Source: Novosphingobium capsulatum NBRC 12533
Lineage (GTDB): Bacteria; Pseudomonadota; Alphaproteobacteria; Sphingomonadales; Sphingomonadaceae
Length of the DNA stretch: 64,000 nt
Direction of reading: 5' to 3'
Assembly (NCBI RefSeq): GCF_001598375.1
Contig: NZ_BCYV01000004.1
Coordinates: 1-64,000, forward strand
Numbering within the stretch: position 1 is the stretch's first letter; each line of letters begins with the position of its first letter. The notes beneath the pieces were generated by a model that searched no databases, was not told the origin of the DNA, and worked only from the letters and a program-made list of their open reading frames with translations. Of this stretch, positions 19,067 to 27,803 are shown piece after piece. A program made the position numbers and the translations under genes.

Positions 19067-20314
19067 ATGAAACCGCTTGGCCCCATTCCCCCGCATTTCC
19101 CCGTCCAGGGGGCAGACCTGATGATCGCCGGGCGCCCGGCGCGCGCCTGGGCGCAGGAGCACGGCACGCCGCTGTTTGTCTATGACGCGGCCGTGGTGCG
19201 CGCGCGCGTGGCAGAACTGCGTGCCGCGCTGCCGCCGGCCGTGCGGCTGCACTACGCGGTCAAGGCCAATCCCTTTGGCCCGCTGCTGGCGCTGCTGGCG
19301 GGCCTGGTTGACGGGTTTGACATCGCCTCTGCCGGGGAACTGGCGCTGCTCGCCGCACAGGGCATCGATCCGGCGCGCGCCGGGTTTGCCGGGCCGGGCA
19401 AGCGCGATGCAGAGATTTCCGCCGCGATCGCCGCCGGTGTCACGCTGCATTGCGAATCCGCGCGAGATGTGGAGCGTGCCCTGGCGCTCGGCGCAGAGGC
19501 AGGGCAGCGGCCCCGCCTGGCGATTCGCGTCAATCCCGATTTCGACCTGCGCGGTTCGGGCATGAAGATGGGCGGCGGCGCGCGGCCCTTTGGCGTGGAC
19601 GCGGAAAATGTGCCGCCGCTGGCCCGCCGCATCGTGGCCGCCGGGGCAGACTGGCGCGGTTTTCACATCTTTGCCGGCAGCCAGGCGCTTGATGCCGAGG
19701 CGGTGATCGCCACCCAGGCCGCGACGCTCGACCTGGCGCTGCGCCTGGCGCAAGAGGCGGGCGTACCGCTGCCGGCGCTCAATCTGGGCGGCGGTTTTGG
19801 CATCCCCTATTTCCCGGGCGATACGCCGCTCGATCTGCCCGCCGTGGGCGCGGCTCTGGCGCAGGAGTTGGAGCGCCACGCCGCGCAGCTGCGCGACACG
19901 CGGCTGGCGGTGGAACTGGGCCGCTATCTGGTGGGAGAGGCCGGCGTCTATCTGGCGCGGGTGATCGAACGCAAGGAAAGCCGGGGTGAGGTGTTCCTCG
20001 TCACCGATGGCGGGCTGCACCACCAACTGGCTGCCAGCGGCAATTTCGGCACCGTGGTACGGCGCAACTATCCGCTGGCGCTGGCCACGCGCATGGATGC
20101 CCCGGCCGATGAGGTGGCCAGCGTGGTGGGGTGCCTGTGCACCCCGCTCGATCGGCTGGCAGACCGTGCGGCCTTGCCTGTGGCGGCCGAAGGCGATGTG
20201 GTGGCGGTGTTCTGTGCCGGTGCCTATGGCGCCACGGCGAGCCCGGCGGCGTTTCTGGGGCATGGTCCGGCGACGGAAATCCTGGCGGAAAGCGCCGCAC
20301 ACACGGTGGGTTAA
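19067..20314 (+). CDS. PLP-dependent decarboxylase, exosortase A system-associated
   Basis: 415 residues of the fold-III (DAP/ornithine decarboxylase) family. K66 in LHYAVKANPF is the PLP lysine. IRVNPDFDLRGSGMKMG and FHIFAGSQ are strand-edge motifs; LNLGGGFGIPYF binds the phosphate; VVGCLCTPLDRLAD contains the active-site Cys of the partner subunit, and CAGAYGATASP closes the site. Standard DapC/LysA-type substrates are amino acids, so it should give an amine by decarboxylation; in this locus that amine may be joined to the acyl group from the ligase. It is tightly linked to the ligase but separated by 194 bases from the export genes. Confidence 0.9.
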   Translation: MKPLGPIPPHFPVQGADLMIAGRPARAWAQEHGTPLFVYDAAVVRARVAELRAALPPAVRLHYAVKANPFGPLLALLAGLVDGFDIASAGELALLAAQGIDPARAGFAGPGKRDAEISAAIAAGVTLHCESARDVERALALGAEAGQRPRLAIRVNPDFDLRGSGMKMGGGARPFGVDAENVPPLARRIVAAGADWRGFHIFAGSQALDAEAVIATQAATLDLALRLAQEAGVPLPALNLGGGFGIPYFPGDTPLDLPAVGAALAQELERHAAQLRDTRLAVELGRYLVGEAGVYLARVIERKESRGEVFLVTDGGLHHQLAASGNFGTVVRRNYPLALATRMDAPADEVASVVGCLCTPLDRLADRAALPVAAEGDVVAVFCAGAYGATASPAAFLGHGPATEILAESAAHTVG

Positions 20315-20508
20315 TCTTTGCCCGGGCACCCGTCCCGAATTGGGACCGGGCGACCAAGCGCCTTGTCGGGAAAGCCCGTTGGCAACAAGGATAACCGTAT
20401 CTTCACCCTTTTTGTCGATAGCCGATGATGAAGGTCGCAGGTCTCGATGGTCCCGATAGGGGACACTACGTGGGCCGGCGCAAGAGCCAGACAAAGGAAT
20501 CGATTGCG

Positions 20509-21198
20509 ATGCCGTTCCATTCCGGCCCAGCCCTGAACGCCGCACGGCCCGCAGGCCCGCGCAGGCGTCTTGCCCGCCTGGGCCTGGGAACGGCGTGCCT
20601 GTCGCTGATGCTCACCGGTTGTGCCGGCGGCGCCCATGGCCCGCAATTGCCGCCCGCCGCGTTCGTGGCGCTGCAGGAAGGTCCGGGCGAGGAATACGTG
20701 ATCGGCCCGCTCGATGAATTGACCATTTTCGTGTGGCGCAACCCTGAACTGGGTGCCTCGGTGCAGGTGCGGCCCGATGGGCGCATCACCACGCCGCTGA
20801 TCACCGACATGCCCGCCGTGGGCAAGACGCCCTCGATGTTGGCCGAGGATATCAAGCTGCAGCTGTCGCAGTATATTCAAGAACCGATCGTCTCGGTGAT
20901 CGTCAACAAGTTTGCCGGCACGTTCAGCCAGCAGGTGCGCATCGTGGGCGCCACCGAAAAGCCGGCCTCGATCCCCTATCGCGCCAACATGACGCTGCTC
21001 GATGCGATGATCGCGGTGGGTGGGCTTTCGGAATATGCCGCCGGCAACCGCGCGCGGCTGGTGCGGTTTGACAAGACCACCGGCAAGCAGACCGAATATG
21101 CCGTGCGCATCGGTGATCTGTTGCGCAAGGGCGATACCAAGGCCAATGTCATGCTGATGCCCGGCGACGTGATCATCATTCCCGAAAGCACGTTCTGA
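20509..21198 (+). CDS. XrtA/PEP-CTERM system exopolysaccharide export lipoprotein (Wza-like)
   Basis: 229 residues from ATG 20509, with AAAGGA 12 bases upstream. A signal peptide ends in lipobox LTGC with the lipidated C38. The poly-export domain (~60-150) has YVIGPLDELTIFVWRNPELG and VQVRPDGRITTPLI; a SLBB-type domain follows (VRIVGATEKPASIPYRANMT) with the end MPGDVIIIPESTF. It sits in the outer membrane and gives the exit channel for the polymer. It is shorter than Wza (about 380 residues), as is usual for the XrtA-linked type. It opens the long run of tightly packed export genes that continues to the autokinase. Confidence 0.9.
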   Translation: MPFHSGPALNAARPAGPRRRLARLGLGTACLSLMLTGCAGGAHGPQLPPAAFVALQEGPGEEYVIGPLDELTIFVWRNPELGASVQVRPDGRITTPLITDMPAVGKTPSMLAEDIKLQLSQYIQEPIVSVIVNKFAGTFSQQVRIVGATEKPASIPYRANMTLLDAMIAVGGLSEYAAGNRARLVRFDKTTGKQTEYAVRIGDLLRKGDTKANVMLMPGDVIIIPESTF

Positions 21199-21256
21199 CG
21201 ATGGCGCGGGGGCACCACACCAGGCCGGCACCGCACCTGCGGGAGCGCGGCGCGGC

Positions 21257-22762
21257 ATGACCAACATTCTCGATGAAGTGCGCATCGCGCTCTATGGCAT
21301 CTGGCACCGCCGCTGGCTGGCGTTGGGCGTGGCCTGGCTGGGCTGGCTCGTCGTGGCGATGGTGCCCAATTCCTATGAATCCAAGGCGCGCATCTTCATC
21401 CAGATCGATGATGTCCTGTCCGACCAGATCGGCATCGGCGGCAATGCCAAGCAGGATATCGAGCGGGTGCGCCAGACGCTGACCAGCACGGTCAACCTGG
21501 AAAAGGTGGTGCGCGCCACGCGCCTGGGCGACAAGGTCACCAACGACAAGCAGATGGAATCGGCCGTGGCTGGCCTGGCCACGCAGATCAAGGTGGTGAG
21601 CCAGCAGGACAACCTGTTCGAGATCAGCGCCACGTCGGGCCGTGGTTCCTATACCGATGCGCAGAATGCCAAGCTGGCGCAGGACGTGGTGCAGAAGATG
21701 ATCGACATCTTCCGCGAGGAAAACCTGGCCGGCGGGCGCGGCGAGATGACCGACAGCCTGGCCTTCATGGACCAGCAGCTGGCCGATCGGCAGAAGGACC
21801 TGGAAGCGGCCGAGCAGAAGCGGCAGGAGTTCGAGGCGAAGAACGCCGCGCTGATGCCGGGCACCGGTTCGGTCACGGCCAAGCTGGAAGGCGCGCGCAC
21901 CGAATTGCGGGGGGTGGAATCCGATCTTCTGGCTGCGCAGAGCGCGCTCGCCTCGATCAATGGTCAGCTTTCCGGCACGGCGCCCACGATCACCATTCCC
22001 GGCGCGCAGGGTGGCGCCCATGGCGCTTTGGCCCAAGCGTTGGCAGACCTGGCCTCGATGAAGGCGCGCGGGCTGACCGACAGCCATCCCGATGTCCTGG
22101 CGGCCAAGGCGCAGATCGCCAGCCTGCAGCGCCAGGCCGCCGCCGAAGGCAAGAGTGGCGGCACGCCCAACCCGGCCTATGCCTCGCTGCAGTCGATCAA
22201 GGCTGATCGTGAGGCCAGCCTGGTGTCGCTGCAATCGCGCAAGGCCTCGTTGCAACAGGAAATCGGCCAGCTTACCGGCCAGCAATACAGCGAGCCGGCG
22301 GTTGCCGCCGAAGCGGCGCGGATCAACCGCGATTACGATGTGCTCAAGGACCAGTACGACAAGCTGCTGCGCGATCGCGAGCAGCTGCGCCTGCGCGGGC
22401 AGGTGGAAAGCGAGCACAACTCGGTCAAGTTCGACGTGATCGATCCGCCGAGCACGCCGCGCGGTCCCTCTGCGCCCGATCGGCCGCTGCTGCTGATGCT
22501 GGTGCTGGTCGTCGGGCTGGTGGCGGGCTGTGGTGCGGCGTTTGCCATGGCGCAGCTGCGTTCGAGCTATGCCACCACCGGCCAGCTGGAGCGGGCCACG
22601 GGCATGATCGTGCTGGGTTCGGTGTCGCTGACCCAGACCGCTGCGGCGCGGGCGCGGCAGTGGAAGCAGCTGAAACTGTTCGGTGGTGCCACGGCCGGCC
22701 TGGTGCTGGTATTGTTCGTGCTGCTGGCCGTGGAATTCATGAAGCGGCGGATGGTGGCATGA
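21257..22762 (+). CDS. XrtA system polysaccharide chain-length determinant (Wzz/PCP-2b type)
   Basis: 501 residues. Wzz-type membrane segment near 16-34 (RRWLALGVAWLGWLVVAMVP), a long periplasmic coiled coil (~170-240 and ~330-400; QLADRQKDLEAAEQKRQEFEAK), a second membrane segment near 412-436 (LLLMLVLVVGLVAGCG) and a third hydrophobic stretch near the C-terminus (~476-495). The PCP proline-rich motif appears as IDPPSTPRGPSAPDRP before the second segment. It sets polymer length together with the following tyrosine kinase, whose ATG overlaps this gene's stop (ATGA). The kinase half is a separate polypeptide, as in proteobacterial split Wzc systems. Confidence 0.9.
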   Translation: MTNILDEVRIALYGIWHRRWLALGVAWLGWLVVAMVPNSYESKARIFIQIDDVLSDQIGIGGNAKQDIERVRQTLTSTVNLEKVVRATRLGDKVTNDKQMESAVAGLATQIKVVSQQDNLFEISATSGRGSYTDAQNAKLAQDVVQKMIDIFREENLAGGRGEMTDSLAFMDQQLADRQKDLEAAEQKRQEFEAKNAALMPGTGSVTAKLEGARTELRGVESDLLAAQSALASINGQLSGTAPTITIPGAQGGAHGALAQALADLASMKARGLTDSHPDVLAAKAQIASLQRQAAAEGKSGGTPNPAYASLQSIKADREASLVSLQSRKASLQQEIGQLTGQQYSEPAVAAEAARINRDYDVLKDQYDKLLRDREQLRLRGQVESEHNSVKFDVIDPPSTPRGPSAPDRPLLLMLVLVVGLVAGCGAAFAMAQLRSSYATTGQLERATGMIVLGSVSLTQTAAARARQWKQLKLFGGATAGLVLVLFVLLAVEFMKRRMVA

Positions 22763-23916
22763 GGGTGCAGGACATGACGGACCAGAGCAACACGCCCCAG
22801 CCGCCCAAAGATGGGACGCCGCCAGAAGGCGGAACGCCGCAGGATCGGCCGCGCAAGGCCAGCCCCTCGCTGATCGAGCGGGCGGCCGGGACGTTCGATT
22901 TCCGCCAGCACTTGCGCGCGCCTGTGCTGCCGCCCGTGCCGCCGGCACCTGCCGCTCCGGTGGCTGCGCCGCCAGCGCCCGCCGCTCCGATGGCCGAGCC
23001 GGTTCAGCCCGAAGTGCCTGCGCCCGAAGCCGTAGAGCCAGCACCCGCCGCCCCGTTCGCACCAGAGGGCGCGCAGGTGTTCGTTCCGGCCAGTGCCGAT
23101 ACCGCGCCGGCTGATCCCGGCACGCCGGCGCCCTTTGCCAATCCGGCGCTGGAGGGCATTCCCTCGCGCCAGCGCTTCAAGAAGGCGCCGCAGCCGATCG
23201 ATCGCCGCCTGCTGCGCGAGCAGTGCCTGATCGAGCCGGAGGGCCAGGTCAGCGCGCTGTTGGAAGAGTTCCGCATCGTCAAGCGGCAGCTGCTGTTGCA
23301 GGCCGCCGATTCGCGCGCCGGCCGCACGGCCCGCCATGGCGAGCGCATCCTGGTGTGTTCCGCCCATCCGGGCGAGGGCAAGACGTTCTGCGCGGTGAAC
23401 CTGGCGCTGTCGATCGCGGCGGAGAAGGACAACGAAGTGCTGCTGGTCGACGCCGACTTTGCCAAGCCTTCGGTGCTGTCCACCCTGGGGCTGCCGGGCG
23501 GGCCGGGGCTGATGGATGCGCTGGCCGATCCCGAGGTGATGGTGGAGGAATGCATCATTCCCACCGATATTCCCGGTCTTTCGGTGCTGCCGGCGGGCAA
23601 CCAGACCGGCTCTGACACGGAATACCTGGCCTCGGTCCGCACCCGCGCGATCCTTGACCGGCTGACCGCGCAGTCGCCCAACCGCATCGTCATTTTCGAT
23701 AGCCCGCCGGCGCTGGCGGCTTCGCCGGCATCGGAACTGGCCATGCACGTGGGCCAGGCGGTGATGGTCGTGCGCGCCGACGTAACCGGCGAGGCTGCGC
23801 TGCGCGATGCCGTCGGCATCCTGTCGGGCTGCGCGGACATCAAGCTTCTGCTCAACGGCACGCGGTTTTCGCCCACCGGGCGGCGCTTTGGCACCTATTA
23901 CGGATACAAGGAATGA
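22759..23916 (+). CDS. XrtA-associated tyrosine autokinase (BY-kinase)
   Basis: 385 residues from ATG 22759. The first ~130 residues are low complexity and Pro/Ala-rich, a tether from the membrane protein to the kinase. The kinase domain has Walker A AHPGEGKT (202-209), Walker A' LLVDADFAKPS (~228-238) and Walker B IVIFDSPPALA. It ends in a tyrosine pair (GTYYGYKE) that is the likely autophosphorylation site, though shorter than the Tyr cluster of Wzc. The protein is cytoplasmic and acts with the chain-length determinant just upstream. Both gene ends overlap their neighbours by four bases. Confidence 0.9.
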   Translation: MRVQDMTDQSNTPQPPKDGTPPEGGTPQDRPRKASPSLIERAAGTFDFRQHLRAPVLPPVPPAPAAPVAAPPAPAAPMAEPVQPEVPAPEAVEPAPAAPFAPEGAQVFVPASADTAPADPGTPAPFANPALEGIPSRQRFKKAPQPIDRRLLREQCLIEPEGQVSALLEEFRIVKRQLLLQAADSRAGRTARHGERILVCSAHPGEGKTFCAVNLALSIAAEKDNEVLLVDADFAKPSVLSTLGLPGGPGLMDALADPEVMVEECIIPTDIPGLSVLPAGNQTGSDTEYLASVRTRAILDRLTAQSPNRIVIFDSPPALAASPASELAMHVGQAVMVVRADVTGEAALRDAVGILSGCADIKLLLNGTRFSPTGRRFGTYYGYKE

Positions 23917-25604
23917 AACGCGCGCGTTCCCTTATCCTGGGCGGCCTGCTGGCTGGCTCTTGCCTGGCGGGCGCGACGGCGGCCGAGGCACAGGTTCTGC
24001 CCTATCAGGTCGGCAGCGACGATCGCCCGGCTGCGCCTGCCGGTGGCGGCAGCGATGGCCACGGCAGCGCACGCGGCGTGGGTTCGGGCGTGCGCACCAC
24101 GATCCGTCCCTATCTGGAAGTGACGCAGAACCTGCTGGCGCAGATCACGCCGGGCAACGACGTGGTGACCTATACCGCGCTGGCCGCCGGGGTGGATGCC
24201 ACGCTGGCCGGGCGTCGCACCCAGGGTCAGATTTCGGTGCGCTATGAACGTCGCTTTGTCGAAAAGGGGCAGGTGGGCGATTCCGACACGATTTCGGGCC
24301 TGGCGCGCGTCTCGCACCAGTTGATCCCGCGCACGCTGAGCATCGACGCTGGCGCGCTCGCCGCGCGCACACGGGTGGAGGCCAATGGCTCCGCCTCGCT
24401 CAATCCGCTGTCGGTCAACGATGCGATCAGCCAGGTCTATTCGGTCTATGCCGGACCGAACCTGACGACCCATGCCGGCGACGTGGCGATCAATGCCAAC
24501 TACCTGGCCGGCTATACCAAGCTGACGCAGAAGAACGCCTATCAGCCTGCCGCTGGGCAACCGCGCATCGACCTGTTCAACCATTCGCTGATGCAATCGG
24601 CGCAGGTTTCGGCCGGGACCAAGGCCGGCACGGTGCTGCCGGTCGGCCTGGTCGCCAGCGCCGGGTGGGACCGTGAAGATATCTCCAACCTCGATCAGCG
24701 CATCGACGACAGGCGCGCCGGCGTGCAGGCCACGCTGCCGGTCAGCCGCACGGTGCAACTCGTGGGCGACGTGGGCTGGGAGCATATCCGCGTGTCCTCA
24801 CGCGATGCGCTGCGCGATGCCAGTGGCAACCCGGTGATCGGCAGCGATGGCCGCTATGTCACCGACAAGAGCCAGCCGCGCCGCATCGCCTATGACAGCG
24901 ACGGGCTGACCTGGGACGTGGGCGTGATGTGGCGGCCGAGCCGGCGCACGTCGCTCTCTGCCTTCATCGGCCGGCGCTATGACAGCACGACCTATTTCGG
25001 CAGCTTCTCCTATGCGCCCAACACGCGCAGCTCGCTCAACATCTCGGTGTTCGACGGCATTTCCGGTTTCGGATCGAGCCTGTCGAACGCGCTGCGCCAG
25101 GTGCCGACCGATTTTGCTGCGGGCGGCGCGACCGGCTGCGGCATCGGGGCGACGGGCGGTTCGTGCGTCAACGGCGCGCTGTCGTCGGTATCGTCCTCGG
25201 TCTTCCGCCAGCGCGGGGTGAGCGCGACCTATGGCTTTGCCATGGGCCGGCTGCGCCTGGGCGTTGGCGCGGGCTATGTCCGCCGTCGCTTCATTGCCGC
25301 GCCGGGCACGGTGCTGGCCCAAGCCAATGGCACGGTGGACCAGAATTGGTACGTGACTGGCGGGGTTTCGGGCCAGTTGGGCCGCGATGCCAGCTTCAGC
25401 GTGGCGGTTTACGATGCCTGGTACGATAGTGGCACCGCGCTGTTGGGAACGACCAATTCCTATGGCATTTATGCATCTTACTATCGCCGCCTGGCCGATC
25501 GTCTCACCGCAACGGCTTCGGTTGGGCTTGACGGGGTGAGCCGCGATCTGGCTGCGGACCAATTGGAAGCGACAGGCCTCATCGGCCTGCGCTACACGCT
25601 TTGA
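23913..25604 (+). CDS. PEP-CTERM/XrtA system-associated outer-membrane beta-barrel protein
   Basis: 563 residues, ATGA-coupled to the kinase. The signal peptide is MKRARSLILGGLLAGSCLAG..., cut near AEA-QV (~27). The mature protein is rich in short alternating strands with aromatic girdles (RTSLSAFIGRRYDSTTYFG, FSVAVYDAWYDSG) and ends in an aromatic-rich strand (LIGLRYTL), as outer-membrane barrels do. The order in the locus fits the TIGR03016-like family, whose role is thought to be export or anchoring of the polymer at the outer membrane. There is no lipobox. Confidence 0.85.
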   Translation: MKRARSLILGGLLAGSCLAGATAAEAQVLPYQVGSDDRPAAPAGGGSDGHGSARGVGSGVRTTIRPYLEVTQNLLAQITPGNDVVTYTALAAGVDATLAGRRTQGQISVRYERRFVEKGQVGDSDTISGLARVSHQLIPRTLSIDAGALAARTRVEANGSASLNPLSVNDAISQVYSVYAGPNLTTHAGDVAINANYLAGYTKLTQKNAYQPAAGQPRIDLFNHSLMQSAQVSAGTKAGTVLPVGLVASAGWDREDISNLDQRIDDRRAGVQATLPVSRTVQLVGDVGWEHIRVSSRDALRDASGNPVIGSDGRYVTDKSQPRRIAYDSDGLTWDVGVMWRPSRRTSLSAFIGRRYDSTTYFGSFSYAPNTRSSLNISVFDGISGFGSSLSNALRQVPTDFAAGGATGCGIGATGGSCVNGALSSVSSSVFRQRGVSATYGFAMGRLRLGVGAGYVRRRFIAAPGTVLAQANGTVDQNWYVTGGVSGQLGRDASFSVAVYDAWYDSGTALLGTTNSYGIYASYYRRLADRLTATASVGLDGVSRDLAADQLEATGLIGLRYTL

Positions 25605-25626
25605 CGGTTCTGGAGGCGTAACGCCG

Positions 25627-26895
25627 ATGTACGATGACTTTTACCGCCTTTCGGCCCGTCCGTTCCAGCTGACGCCCGATCCCGATTTCTATTTCGAAAG
25701 CGCCACGCACAAGAAGGCGCTGTCATACCTGGGCTATGGCCTGGCGCAGGGTGAGGGCTTCATCGTCATCACCGGCGAGGTGGGCGCGGGCAAATCGACC
25801 CTGGCGGCGCACCTGCTGGCCAGCATCGACCGCGCGCAATTGACCGCCGCGCAGATCGTGACCAGCAAGCTTGATGGCCAGGAACTGGTGCACATGGCCG
25901 CGCGCGCGTTTGGCCTGGATGTGGCGGGCCATGACAAGGCCGCCGCGCTGGCCCGGATCGAGGCGTTCCTGCATGACGAGGCCCGCGCCGGGCGGCGCTG
26001 CCTGCTGGTGGTGGACGAAGCGCAGAACCTGAGCGTGGAAGCGCTCGAGGAGCTGCGCATGCTGTCGAACTTCCAGCTGGGCGCGCATCCGCTGTTGCAG
26101 ATCCTGCTGCTGGGCCAGCCCGAATTCCGCACGCTGCTGCAGCAATCGCCCCGGCTGGAGCAGTTGCGCCAGCGTGTGATCGCCACGCACCACCTGGCGC
26201 CGATGGAGCCCGAAGAAGTCGGCCCCTATGTCGAGCATCGCCTGGTGCGCGCGGGATGGAACGGCAACCCGGCGTTCGAGCCGCGCTTCTTTGCCGATCT
26301 TGCCCGCGCCAGCGGCGGCGTGCCGCGCCGGGTGAACCAGATCTTGAGCCGCGTCTTGCTGGCCGGCGCCCTGGAGCAGGCGAGCCGGATCGAGGCCGGG
26401 CTGCTGCATGCCGTGCTGGATGACATGGCGTCTGACAGCGCCGTTTCGGTGGAAAGTGCGCCGGCGCCCGCCGCTGCGCCGTCTGTCATGCCCGAGGCGG
26501 CATCGTCGCAGGCACTGGGGCTGACGGCAGATACCTTCCACGGTGAAGGGCAGGGCCAGGCCAAGCCCGAGGGCGACGGCAGCCGCACCACGCGCCACGA
26601 TTTCGATCTCGCCGCGATCGAGGCGGCCATGGCCAGCCGCGACGAGCAGATCGCCGAACTGCAGCAGGCGGTGATCGAAGTGGCCGAAATGCGCGCGGCC
26701 CACGGTGACGAAGCCGCTGCGGCACAGGCCGATGGCACGGCGCGCACCGAGGCGCTGGAAGCCGCGCTGAGCGATGCCGCCGCGCGCATCGGCGTGCTGG
26801 AGCATCGCCTGGCCGAGCAGGAGCAGGCCATTCGCCACGTGCTGACCATGCTGATCGAATGGTTCGAGACTGACCGCCCCAAGCGCGCGGCCTGA
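25627..26895 (+). CDS. XrtA-associated AAA ATPase (ExeA-like)
   Basis: 422 residues. Walker A GEVGAGKST (50-58) and Walker B LLVVDEAQN (~126-134) sit in an ExeA/GspA-type AAA core: FYRLSARPFQLTPDPDFYF at the start, LLLGQPEFRTLL as sensor-1 and SGGVPRRVNQILSR as sensor-2. After ~residue 270 comes an Ala/Gln-rich linker and then a coiled coil (~335-405; MASRDEQIAELQQAVIEVAE). The ExeA relation suggests control of the export machinery from the cytoplasm. GGAGG precedes the ATG; the 22-base gap from the barrel gene indicates the same operon. Confidence 0.9.
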   Translation: MYDDFYRLSARPFQLTPDPDFYFESATHKKALSYLGYGLAQGEGFIVITGEVGAGKSTLAAHLLASIDRAQLTAAQIVTSKLDGQELVHMAARAFGLDVAGHDKAAALARIEAFLHDEARAGRRCLLVVDEAQNLSVEALEELRMLSNFQLGAHPLLQILLLGQPEFRTLLQQSPRLEQLRQRVIATHHLAPMEPEEVGPYVEHRLVRAGWNGNPAFEPRFFADLARASGGVPRRVNQILSRVLLAGALEQASRIEAGLLHAVLDDMASDSAVSVESAPAPAAAPSVMPEAASSQALGLTADTFHGEGQGQAKPEGDGSRTTRHDFDLAAIEAAMASRDEQIAELQQAVIEVAEMRAAHGDEAAAAQADGTARTEALEAALSDAAARIGVLEHRLAEQEQAIRHVLTMLIEWFETDRPKRAA

Positions 26896-26912
26896 ACGAA
26901 AGCAGCCCATCC

Positions 26913-27803
26913 ATGTCTGCGCCTGTCATCAATGGCCTGTCGGTCGATGTTGAGGAATGGTTTCAGGTTGGCGCCTTTGAAAAGGTGATCGACCGCGCCG
27001 CCTGGGATGGGCTGGATTCGCGGGTGGAGCGCAACGTCCAGACCATTCTGGCGATGTTTGCCGCTGCCGGCGCCAAGGGCACGTTCTTCACGCTGGGCTG
27101 GGTTGCGCAGCGCCATCCCACGCTGGTGCGCGCCATTGCCGATGCCGGGCACGAGGTGGCCAGCCACGGCTGGGATCATCAGCGTGTATTCACGATGGAC
27201 GCGGCACAGTTTGCCGCCGATCTGGCGCGCGCGCGCGATGCGTTGGAACAGGCGAGCGGGCAGGCCGTGACGGGCTATCGCGCACCGAGCTTTTCGATCG
27301 ATGCACGCACGCCCTGGGCGCACGAAGTGCTGGCGCAGGCCGGCTATGCCTATTCCTCTTCCGTGGCGCCGATCGTTCACGATCACTATGGCTGGCGCGA
27401 GGCGCCGCGCTTTGCATTTCACCCTGTGCCGGGCAGTGCCCTGCTGGAAATTCCGGTGACGACGGCCGAAGTGGCCGGGCGGCGCATGGCGGCGGGTGGT
27501 GGCGGCTTTTTCCGCCTGCTGCCCTATGGCGTGTCATCCTGGGCGGTGCGGCAGGTCAATGCTGCTGGGCGCCCGGCGGCGTTCTATTTCCATCCCTGGG
27601 AAATCGATCCCGATCAGCCGCGCCGCGCCGATGCACCCTGGCGTTCGCGCTTTCGCCATTACACCAACCTTTCGGCCATGGCCGGCAAGCTGGAGCGGCT
27701 GCTGCGTGATTTTTCGTGGGGGCGGATGGACGCGGTGGCGCGGGCCGAAGCTGCCTGGGTGGCCAGCCGTGACGCCGCGCTGCCCGCAGCGGCGGCGGCA
27801 TGA
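26913..27803 (+). CDS. XrtA system polysaccharide deacetylase (NodB domain, DUF3473)
   Basis: 296 residues, no signal peptide. The NodB fold shows GLSVDVEEWFQV (catalytic and metal Asp region) with an unusual VE-E-W form seen in this family, AKGTFFTLGW, GHEVASHGWDHQ (metal His pair), and YRAPSFSID. The C-terminal part (FYFHPWEIDPDQPR) is the DUF3473 extension of exosortase-locus deacetylases. It should remove N-acetyl groups from sugar residues of the growing polymer. Because it lacks a leader it probably acts on lipid-linked precursors inside the cell. ATGA overlap with the FemAB gene downstream. Confidence 0.9.
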   Translation: MSAPVINGLSVDVEEWFQVGAFEKVIDRAAWDGLDSRVERNVQTILAMFAAAGAKGTFFTLGWVAQRHPTLVRAIADAGHEVASHGWDHQRVFTMDAAQFAADLARARDALEQASGQAVTGYRAPSFSIDARTPWAHEVLAQAGYAYSSSVAPIVHDHYGWREAPRFAFHPVPGSALLEIPVTTAEVAGRRMAAGGGGFFRLLPYGVSSWAVRQVNAAGRPAAFYFHPWEIDPDQPRRADAPWRSRFRHYTNLSAMAGKLERLLRDFSWGRMDAVARAEAAWVASRDAALPAAAAA

